From: an uncultured Collinsella sp.
GTDB lineage: Bacteria; Actinomycetota; Coriobacteriia; Coriobacteriales; Coriobacteriaceae
DNA length: 16,879 nt
Reading direction: 5' to 3'
Assembly: GCA_958423535.1 (NCBI GenBank)
Contig: CATZRJ010000038.1
Span: forward strand, 1-16,879
Position numbers and translations under genes: made by a program. The notes beneath the pieces were generated by a model. That model did not search any database, was not told the DNA's origin, and saw only the letters and a list, made by a program, of their open reading frames with translations. Below, in pieces: positions 6,078 through 12,785 of this stretch. The stretch's first letter is position 1; each line of letters opens with the position of its first letter.

Positions 6078-8534
6078 TTACTCCACCGGTTTGAAGATGG
6101 TGGACTGGCCGAAGACGCTGCGGATGAGGGCTTTGGCCTCGTCCTCGGTCTGCGGGATGCTCGGGGCTGCACCCTGATGGCCGAAGGGGCTGCCCGCACC
6201 GGGGTTGGACTCCCAGGGAGCTGCAGGAGCGCCCTCCTCTTTGGGGGCAGTTGCAGCGGACTTGGGCGCGGACGCCGCACCCGGCACGTCGAACGGAGGC
6301 AGATCGTCCCCGCTCGCATCGACAGCGAAGCCGCCGACCATAGCGTCGTCGTAGGGCACCTGCTCGGATTCCCACGGCGCGGACTGCGCGACAGGCTGAG
6401 CCTTGGGGGCAGCCGAGCGCTCGGGCGCACGAGGTGCGGGCTCGGTCGGGAGCTTACCCGTGGCAGGAGCGCCGGCGGGGTTGTCGGAGCGTAGCCAGGG
6501 GGCTTTGCCCAGGTCAGACGACTTGGGCGCGGGCGAGACGGGCTTGGGCGCGGGTGTCGGAGCAGCCGGTTTGGGCGCCGCGGGCTTAGGCGCCGACGGG
6601 GTCGATGCCGCTACCGGCGCCGCTTGCTGCTGCGACGCGCTGGCGCTCGAGGATACAGGGGCCGCCGAGGACACGGGTTGCGGGTCCGCAGATGCCGCAG
6701 CCCGTGCAGATGGAGAATGCTCCTCATGTTGAGGAGCCGGCGTGCCACCCCCATCCAGGACATAGTCGACGGTACGACGACCGAAGACCGCGCAGACCGT
6801 CGGCAGGACCACCGACTGCGTATCGGCGCGACCGAGCATCTTAATGGCAAAAGTCGAACCCGCGGGGAACGAGACCGTGAGCTTGGAGCCGTCGTCGGCC
6901 GTGGCGCGGGCGTTGAGCAAAAGCCCTGCGTAGGAAGCCTGACGTGCCTTGACACGCTCGACAACCTCGGCCCATTTGCGCTGCAGCTCTCCGGCATCCT
7001 CGACCGCGGGCGTCTCGGCAGCACCGGCGGCGGCAACCTGGGCGGCATTGTTGGACTGGGGCTTAGGTGCCGGAGCGGTGGCAGACGCGGGGGCCGCAAC
7101 GGGCTGAGGCGCAGGCGCTGCAGGCTTGGAAGCTGACACGGACGCAGAACGGGGCGCAGGCTGGGCAGCCGGAACAGCAGCACCACGGTCCCAAGGCATA
7201 CCGCCCTGGCGCGCGGACGTAGCAGCGGGGGCAGCGGATGCCGCCGGGGCGGCAGCGCGGGCGCCCGAAATGAGCGTCGGCTGTTGGGCAGCAGCGGGTA
7301 CGGATGCTGCAGGCGCGGCGGCCTGAACAGCAGCCACGCTCGCCGGCACGGCGGCGTTGGCAACCATGGCCTCCAGGCGTGCCACGCGCTCGGCCAATGC
7401 CTCAATCGTTAAATCAGCCTCGGGACGCGCCAGACGCGTGCAGGCAATCTCGAGCACCAGGCGCACGTCGCTCGCGCCCCTCATCTCCAGTGCGGCATCG
7501 TCGAGCACCGTCAGCACGCGGGCCAGGCGGTCGGCAGGATGCTCGCCAAAGGCAGCGGCCTCGGCAGCAAGCGCCTCGGCCTGCTCCGAGCCGCCCTCAA
7601 ACAGCTCGGCACGGGCACCGGCAACGCAGGCAACGTACACGTCACGCACATGCGCCACCAGGTCGCGCGTCAGCTCAAGCAGGTCATTGCCCTCCTCGAC
7701 CTGCACACGAATCAGTCCATAGAGCTCGGCAACATCGCGATCGGCAATGGCGCGGGAAAACTCGCCCAGGATCTGGTCCGAAACCTCGCCCAAAAGCGAG
7801 CGGGCGTCGTCCGCATGCACAGAACCGTTGCCAAAGACGCTCAGCTGCTCCAGCGTGGAGAGCGCGTCGCGCATGCCGCCCTTGGCATGGCGCGCCACGA
7901 TGGCGAGCGCCTCGTCGTCGTAATCGAAGCCCTCCTGCTCGCACACGTATGCCAGGCGATGCTCGATATCCTCGTTGCCGATGCGGTGGAAATCGAAGCG
8001 CTGGCAGCGCGAGAGGATGGTCTCCAGAATCTTTTGCGGATCGGTGGTGCACAGCACGAAGATCACGTGCGCCGGCGGCTCCTCGAGCGTCTTGAGCAGC
8101 GCGTTGAACGCCGCCGTCGTGAGCATGTGAACCTCGTCGATGATATAGATCTTGTACTTGCCGCGCACCGGGGCAAAGTTGACGGAGTTGATGATCTCCT
8201 CGCGTACGTTGTCCACGCCGGTACGGCTTGCGGCATCGAGCTCGTAGACATCCGGGTGGTTGCCCTCGGCAATGAGCTCGCACTCCTCGCAAGTACCGTC
8301 GGGCATGCAGCCGCTTGCACCCTCGGCGCGCGCCGCCTCGGCATTGCGGCACAGCAGCGCCTTGGCCAGAATGCGCGCCATGGTGGTCTTGCCCGTGCCG
8401 CGCGGTCCGCAGAACAGGTAGGCGTGGGACAGGCGCCCCTCGGTGATGGCGTGCTCGAGCGTCGAGACGATATGCTGCTGGCCCACCACGGAGTCAAAGG
8501 TGAGCGGGCGATACTTTCGGTACAACGATTCCAT
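6078..8534 (-). CDS. dnaX: DNA polymerase III subunit gamma/tau
   Basis: The product is 818 aa, long for DnaX. The AAA+ clamp-loader core is complete: Walker A GPRGTGKT (43-50, Lys49), zinc ligands Cys62/76/82/85, Walker B IIDEVH (Asp133, Glu134), arginine finger in SRCQRF (Arg176) and sensor 2 GGMRDALS (Arg222). The oligomerisation region runs to about 390. Two long Ala/Pro-rich linkers (about 391-515 and 597-795) flank a small folded domain (about 516-596), and the chain ends VFGQSTIFKPVE. The protein loads the sliding clamp and tethers polymerase. The start at 8534 was chosen from GGGGGAG upstream and because MESLYRKYRP is the canonical DnaX N-terminus; the longer open frame upstream overlaps the divergent gene. 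I see no obvious A-rich slippery site for making a short gamma form. Confidence 0.97.
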   Translation of the reverse strand: MESLYRKYRPLTFDSVVGQQHIVSTLEHAITEGRLSHAYLFCGPRGTGKTTMARILAKALLCRNAEAARAEGASGCMPDGTCEECELIAEGNHPDVYELDAASRTGVDNVREEIINSVNFAPVRGKYKIYIIDEVHMLTTAAFNALLKTLEEPPAHVIFVLCTTDPQKILETILSRCQRFDFHRIGNEDIEHRLAYVCEQEGFDYDDEALAIVARHAKGGMRDALSTLEQLSVFGNGSVHADDARSLLGEVSDQILGEFSRAIADRDVAELYGLIRVQVEEGNDLLELTRDLVAHVRDVYVACVAGARAELFEGGSEQAEALAAEAAAFGEHPADRLARVLTVLDDAALEMRGASDVRLVLEIACTRLARPEADLTIEALAERVARLEAMVANAAVPASVAAVQAAAPAASVPAAAQQPTLISGARAAAPAASAAPAATSARQGGMPWDRGAAVPAAQPAPRSASVSASKPAAPAPQPVAAPASATAPAPKPQSNNAAQVAAAGAAETPAVEDAGELQRKWAEVVERVKARQASYAGLLLNARATADDGSKLTVSFPAGSTFAIKMLGRADTQSVVLPTVCAVFGRRTVDYVLDGGGTPAPQHEEHSPSARAAASADPQPVSSAAPVSSSASASQQQAAPVAASTPSAPKPAAPKPAAPTPAPKPVSPAPKSSDLGKAPWLRSDNPAGAPATGKLPTEPAPRAPERSAAPKAQPVAQSAPWESEQVPYDDAMVGGFAVDASGDDLPPFDVPGAASAPKSAATAPKEEGAPAAPWESNPGAGSPFGHQGAAPSIPQTEDEAKALIRSVFGQSTIFKPVE

Positions 8535-8577
8535 GGGTGCTCCCCCGGGTATACTGAGTCTTGTTGCCGCGGCGGCC

Positions 8578-8601
8578 ATGCAGTCGCACGGCATACTGCA
8601 T
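8578..8601. promoter_or_regulatory. Dyad ATGCAGT-N10-ACTGCAT in the divergent promoter region
   Basis: Perfect 7-bp arms (8578-8584 and 8595-8601) separated by 10 bases lie midway between the divergent dnaX (start 8534) and the gene starting at 8650. CATAAT at 8603-8608 could be a -10 for the plus-strand gene. The dyad is placed where a dimeric regulator could act on both genes. Confidence 0.4.
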
Positions 8602-8649
8602 TCATAATAACCCGTACGGCGAGCCCGCCGCGATAGGAGTCCAAAGAGC

Positions 8650-9357
8650 ATGGCAGACGCAGAGAGCAACCTCGTTCCCTCCGAAGCAGCCGACCAGGTC
8701 GAGGTCGCGCTCGAGGAGCAGGCCGCAGCCGACGACGGCATCCTGTACCTCAACGAGTACCAGTACGAAAACGACCTGGTCACCGACTTCGCCCGCCTGG
8801 TCGCCTCGCCCAGGCGTCGCGGCTCGCTGTATGTCGCCGCCGCAGTTGCCGCGCTCATCGGCATCGGCATGCTGGTGGCCGGCGGCAACTGGATCAAGTT
8901 TGGCGTCGTCCTGATCGTGTTCGGCGCCTTTTTGGCCTGGTGGAGCAAGAACCTGCACCACACCCTCGCCCGCGACTTTATCGACGCCGTTGAGGCCGAC
9001 GAGTCCATGGGTGGCCGCTATCGCCGCGTCGCCGCCAACGAGGATGGCCTGATGGTTTGGGGCAAGAGCGGCAAGTCGCAGTTCTTCCCGTTTGAGAAGC
9101 TCGACCACGTGCTCGACGGCGAGCGCATCTTTGTAGCCATGTTCGCCGACCAGGGCGTGACGATCCCCAAGGACACCTTCGTCCGCGGCGATGCCGAGCA
9201 GTTCGGCCCCTTCCTCAAGGCCCGTATCAACAAAAAACTCCGCATCGAGACCAAGAAGAAGAAAATGAAGGCCGAGAAGGCCGCCGCCGAGGCCAAGCAG
9301 GGCGACAAGCCCCAGGAGACCAAACGCAAGCAGAAGAAGAACAAGAAGAAGCGCTAA
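8650..9357 (+). CDS. YcxB-like two-helix membrane protein with a basic tail
   Basis: The product is 235 aa. An acidic N-terminal stretch (to about 30) leads to the pattern ILYLNEYQYENDL, then two membrane helices (about 59-77 and 82-98). A soluble segment follows (about 105-190) with features of the YcxB-like domain (GLMVWGKSGKSQFFPFEKLDHV). The C-terminal 40 residues are mostly Lys/Arg/Gln/Glu. AGGAGT lies 10 bases before the ATG. The function of YcxB-like proteins is not established. The charged tail probably stays in the cytoplasm and could touch nucleic acid or membrane lipid. About 145 bases separate it from the following kinase gene. Family assignment is moderate and based on pattern memory. 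Confidence 0.75.
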   Translation: MADAESNLVPSEAADQVEVALEEQAAADDGILYLNEYQYENDLVTDFARLVASPRRRGSLYVAAAVAALIGIGMLVAGGNWIKFGVVLIVFGAFLAWWSKNLHHTLARDFIDAVEADESMGGRYRRVAANEDGLMVWGKSGKSQFFPFEKLDHVLDGERIFVAMFADQGVTIPKDTFVRGDAEQFGPFLKARINKKLRIETKKKKMKAEKAAAEAKQGDKPQETKRKQKKNKKKR

Positions 9358-9415
9358 GGCCAAGCCAGACAGGCAGCCTCGCATCCCGCTATCCTCCCCA
9401 TGCACCCGAGCGTGC

Positions 9416-9421
9416 TACACT
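9416..9421 (+). promoter_or_regulatory. Possible extended -10 (TGC-TACACT)
   Basis: TG one base ahead of TACACT fits an extended -10 element, about 80 bases before the kinase start. No convincing -35 is present. If real, the kinase-fhaA-fhaB-phosphatase-SEDS/PBP run has its own promoter separate from the YcxB-like gene. Confidence 0.4.
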
Positions 9422-9501
9422 AGCAGCATCTATGCCACCGCGAACGGCTCGGCTCCGCGCCCGCCACTCGCAAACGAACTTTAAACGCACGAGGGTTGGC
9501 C

Positions 9502-11355
9502 ATGCCGCTTTTCTCGCAACATACCGCCCGGTTCTCGCCGGACGTTCCTTTGGAGGGCACCAGCTCTCGCGAGCTGCTCAAGCGGTACCAGCCGCTCGAG
9601 ACACTTGCGACCGGCGGTTTTGGCTCCATCGAGATCTGCCGCGACACGCACCTGCGCCGCCGCGTCGCCATTAAACGCATCCCCCTTATCAACGGCTCCG
9701 GCATGCCCGCCAGCGACATCATGGATGTCCTGCGCGAGGCGCACACTGCCGCCATGCTTCAACATCCCAACATCGTGCAGGTCATCGACTTTACGCACGA
9801 CACAGCCTATGCCTACCTGGTTATGGAATATGTCGATGGCATGTCGCTGGCCGAGTTTTTGCACCGCGTGGACGGCCACTCACTTACCTTTGACGAGGCC
9901 GCGGCTATTGCCGATGCCCTGGGCCAGGCGCTCACCTTCGCCCATAGCAACGGCGTGCTCCACCTGGATATCAAGCCTGCCAACGTGCTCATCGACCACT
10001 CGGGCAATGTAAAGCTCACCGACTTTGGCATGGCGCGGCTGTCGTCTGCCGGCGGCTTTGGCGGCTCGCGCGGCGGCACCATCGGCTACATGCCACCCGA
10101 GCAGCTCGACATCGAGACTGGCACGGTTGACGAGCGCGCCGATGTCTTTGCCCTCGCCTGCGTGATCTACGAGGGCCTGTGCGGCAGCGCCCCCTTTATG
10201 GCCGCCACGCCCGGCGACTCGCTCGGCCGCATCATCGGCGGTGCCACCTACCCTAGCGAGCTCATCCCGCACTTTCCCCCGGGAGCCGAGGCTGCGCTCA
10301 TGAGCGCCCTCTCCCCCATGCCGCAAGACCGCCCCAACAGCATCGAGGCATTTTGCGACCAGCTGCTCGCCGGCTTGGGCAGCGTGCGCGAGGGCCGTCG
10401 CAGCCTAGAGCAGATGGTGGGCGAGCTGTCGGATGACGAGCGCACGGCAGACGATATCGAATCGCTGCCCTATGAGGACGACGCCATCGAGGTCGACCCC
10501 GCGCTCGGCTGGGCCGGCACGCGATGGAGCCGCGCGCGCGATTACACCATGCGCGCCATCTCGGCGCTAACGTGTGGTGCCTTTAGCTTTCTGATCATGC
10601 AGACGGCAGGCGTCGCGGCGCTTCCCGGACTTATTGCCGCGGCCATCGCGATTGGGGCGGCCGCCGGCCTGGCCCCGCAGATTGGCTCGGCTATCTCGGC
10701 CGTGGGCTTTTTGGTACTTATGGCCAACGCCACCATGCAAGCGCAGGGCATCCTGTCGATGCTGCCCGTCGCGGTGCTCTTTGCCGCCAGCATGTCCGGT
10801 TGGTGGATTGCCTGGGGCCGCACCGAGGCCGCCGCGAGCGCCGCGCTCACCTGCGCGGTGGCACTTGGCTGTCTAACGGGCGACGTCCTCCTTGCCGCCG
10901 GGGTCGCCGCCGGCATCGCGGCCTTTTGGCTCGGCCCGGCAAGCGCCGCGGCCGCCACGGGGATGGGCGCGCTTTTTGGCCGCCTGGCTACGGTTGCGCT
11001 TTCCGCCGGAGGCGTGCTGGGGCTCGGCAATGTTGCCGCAGCGCTGGGAGACATGCTCTTCTGGGCTGCCGTCGTGCTTGTCGCGGCGACAGCTGCACTG
11101 ACATCTCTGCTGCTCAACGTCCATGCCAAGCGTGCCGAGCAGGGTTCGAACCTGGCTGCAATCGCTGCCATCGCCGGCTGCGGAATAGGCTCCGCGGCGT
11201 CGCTCTGTCTTGCACACCATATGGAAATTGCCAGCCTTGCGGCCGCGGTCGTCGTCAAGGCGGCGGTTGCGGGAACCCTATCCTCTATAATCGTTGGGAT
11301 ATGCCTATATTTGCTCGGATACCAAAGAACCTATACGGAGAGTGATCTTTCGTGA
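9502..11355 (+). CDS. Ser/Thr protein kinase (HLD type) with a polytopic membrane tail
   Basis: The product is 617 aa. The N-terminal kinase domain (about 28-290) has glycine loop ATGGFGSI (36-43), VAIK with Lys58, helix-C Glu79, catalytic HLDIKPANVL (Asp156, Asn161), DFG at 174-176 and PPE at 198-200, so the catalytic residues are present. The HRD arginine is Leu155. A linker rich in acidic residues (about 300-335) leads to roughly eight hydrophobic segments between about 353 and 605, with short loops and no PASTA repeats. The start is the ATG at 9502, with GAGGG 6 bases upstream; a TTG at 9496 in the same frame is less likely. The stop overlaps the fhaA GTG start as GTGA. It heads the FHA/phosphatase/cell-wall cassette, so it probably phosphorylates cell-wall regulators. 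Multi-helix tails could sense membrane or lipid-linked precursors (inference). Confidence 0.9.
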   Translation: MPLFSQHTARFSPDVPLEGTSSRELLKRYQPLETLATGGFGSIEICRDTHLRRRVAIKRIPLINGSGMPASDIMDVLREAHTAAMLQHPNIVQVIDFTHDTAYAYLVMEYVDGMSLAEFLHRVDGHSLTFDEAAAIADALGQALTFAHSNGVLHLDIKPANVLIDHSGNVKLTDFGMARLSSAGGFGGSRGGTIGYMPPEQLDIETGTVDERADVFALACVIYEGLCGSAPFMAATPGDSLGRIIGGATYPSELIPHFPPGAEAALMSALSPMPQDRPNSIEAFCDQLLAGLGSVREGRRSLEQMVGELSDDERTADDIESLPYEDDAIEVDPALGWAGTRWSRARDYTMRAISALTCGAFSFLIMQTAGVAALPGLIAAAIAIGAAAGLAPQIGSAISAVGFLVLMANATMQAQGILSMLPVAVLFAASMSGWWIAWGRTEAAASAALTCAVALGCLTGDVLLAAGVAAGIAAFWLGPASAAAATGMGALFGRLATVALSAGGVLGLGNVAAALGDMLFWAAVVLVAATAALTSLLLNVHAKRAEQGSNLAAIAAIAGCGIGSAASLCLAHHMEIASLAAAVVVKAAVAGTLSSIIVGICLYLLGYQRTYTESDLS

Positions 11356-12362
11356 ACTTCCTGAACATCTTCGAGGACCACGTGGCCGGCATCTTCGGTG
11401 CCACCCGTGCCCCGTTCTCCTTTAAGAAGCTTGCCAAGCAGGCCGCTCGCGACATGGAGGATCAGACTCTGGTGATCAACGGCGTCAACACCGCGCCGGC
11501 ACTCTATACCATCCTGATCGCCGCCGACGACGATCCCATGCTCGCCCCGTTCTACCCCGAGCTTTCGCGCGAAGTCCGCGAGTTTGTGAAGGCACAGGCC
11601 GAAAAGCGCCACTATGTGTTTGTCGGCGAACCCCTCGTTCGCTTTATGATCGACCCGCAGCTGCGTGCCGGTAAGTTCTCGGTCTTTGCCGAGAACGTCG
11701 ACGCCCCCACGCTCGGTCGTCTGTACGAGGAAGAGCGCGCCTACCAGAATGGCCTGGGCCAAAACAACTCGGCCGCAAGCCGCGCCGTCAGCGCTCCCCG
11801 CGCCGGCAAGCAGCAATTCGCCGCTCCGCAGCAACAGCACCCCGCCGCCATGCCCCAGCAGCCGTCGCCCCGTGCCGCCGCTCCCGACCCGCTCGCCGTG
11901 GCCGATCCCTTTGCGCCCAACGTCCCCGACCCCGCCGCCGCGCCCATCCCCGTGCCGCAGACCGTCTCTCGTGACGCCCTCGCCGGCATGGGCGGAGCCG
12001 CCGCGACCGGCGCCGCCGTGGGCCTTGGCGCCGCGGCCGGTATTGCCTCCAACATGGCGAGCACCCGCGCTCCGCAGCGCCCGCTCGCCCAGCTCGTCGA
12101 CGTCGTGAGCGGCGAGAGCCACAGCATCACTTCCGCGCAGGTGACCATCGGTCGCGAGCGTTCGGTTTCGGACATCGCCCTGCGCGACCCCAACGTGTCG
12201 CGCCGTCACGCCCAGCTCACCTTTACCGGTTCGGACTGGTCGATCGAGGACCTCAATTCCACCAACGGCACGCTCGTCAACAACCGCCGCATCACGCGCT
12301 GCCCGCTGCGCAACGGCGACCTGCTGACGTTTGGCCTGAGCACCTTTGAATTTAGGGGATAG
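11352..12362 (+). CDS. fhaA: FhaA-like protein (DUF3662 plus FHA domain)
   Basis: The product is 336 aa. The N-terminal domain (about 1-125; MNFLNIFEDHVAGIFG, VINGVNTAPALYTILIAADD) matches the DUF3662 domain of actinobacterial FhaA. A Pro/Gln/Ala linker (about 140-210) and a Gly/Ala-rich segment (211-236) lead to a C-terminal FHA domain (about 245-335) with IGRERS (266-271), NVSRRHA (281-287) and LNSTNGTLVN (301-310). In mycobacteria FhaA binds phosphorylated cell-wall proteins and tunes peptidoglycan synthesis. The GTG start overlaps the kinase stop by four bases, with GGAG about 11 bases upstream. fhaB follows after 6 bases. Confidence 0.93.
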   Translation: MNFLNIFEDHVAGIFGATRAPFSFKKLAKQAARDMEDQTLVINGVNTAPALYTILIAADDDPMLAPFYPELSREVREFVKAQAEKRHYVFVGEPLVRFMIDPQLRAGKFSVFAENVDAPTLGRLYEEERAYQNGLGQNNSAASRAVSAPRAGKQQFAAPQQQHPAAMPQQPSPRAAAPDPLAVADPFAPNVPDPAAAPIPVPQTVSRDALAGMGGAAATGAAVGLGAAAGIASNMASTRAPQRPLAQLVDVVSGESHSITSAQVTIGRERSVSDIALRDPNVSRRHAQLTFTGSDWSIEDLNSTNGTLVNNRRITRCPLRNGDLLTFGLSTFEFRG

Positions 12363-12368
12363 TCGCTT

Positions 12369-12785
12369 ATGAACATCGATATCGTCCTTTTTGCAGGCCG
12401 CATCGTCCTGGTCGCCCTGCTCTACATCTTCCTGTTCGCCGTCATGAAAACCGGCGTGGGACTCGTACGCGGCCAGCGCCGCGACTCCGCTATCTGGACG
12501 ATCGATGTGGACAAGGGTCCGCGCGGCATCCGTGGCATCCATGTAGACATGCTCGGCCCCGTCATCGTGGGCCGCTCTCCGTCCTCGGACATCTGCATCA
12601 ACGAACCGTTTGTCTCGGCCTCGCATGCACGCTTTTCGCTGCAGGGACCGGCACTCATCATCGAGGACCTCAACTCGCTTAACGGCACGCTCGTCAACGG
12701 CCGCCAGCTCGTGGAGCCCGCGACGCTGCGTGAGGGCGACGAAGTCCAGATTGGCGACGTGGTCATGAAGGTGAACCGTCGATGA
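12369..12785 (+). CDS. fhaB: FhaB-like membrane-anchored FHA protein
   Basis: The product is 138 aa. One N-terminal helix (about 5-30) anchors a cytoplasmic FHA domain (about 60-138) with VGRSPSSDI (67-75), SASHARF (83-89) and LNSLNGTLVNGR (101-112). This is the layout of FhaB/FipA, the phosphothreonine reader found between fhaA and the PP2C gene in actinobacteria, with a proposed role in division and cell-wall assembly at the membrane. GGGGA lies 10 bases before the ATG. Its TGA overlaps the phosphatase ATG (ATGA), so the two are probably translated in tandem. Confidence 0.93.
   Translation: MNIDIVLFAGRIVLVALLYIFLFAVMKTGVGLVRGQRRDSAIWTIDVDKGPRGIRGIHVDMLGPVIVGRSPSSDICINEPFVSASHARFSLQGPALIIEDLNSLNGTLVNGRQLVEPATLREGDEVQIGDVVMKVNRR

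Noticed and set aside
6078..8534. Programmed frameshift producing a short gamma form of DnaX
   Set aside because: No A-AAA-AAG type slippery heptamer was seen in the GC-rich coding sequence.
8535..9008. Upstream extension of the dnaX open frame
   Set aside because: It lies antisense to the YcxB-like gene, and the canonical MESLYRKYRP start with a ribosome binding site is at 8534.
9496..9501. TTG start two codons upstream of the kinase ATG
   Set aside because: The ATG at 9502 has GAGGG at ideal spacing, while the TTG would sit directly on the ribosome binding site.
9502..10400. Kinase is a catalytically dead pseudokinase because of HLD
   Set aside because: The ATP lysine, helix-C glutamate, catalytic Asp and Asn, and DFG are all intact; loss of the HRD arginine usually alters regulation, not chemistry.
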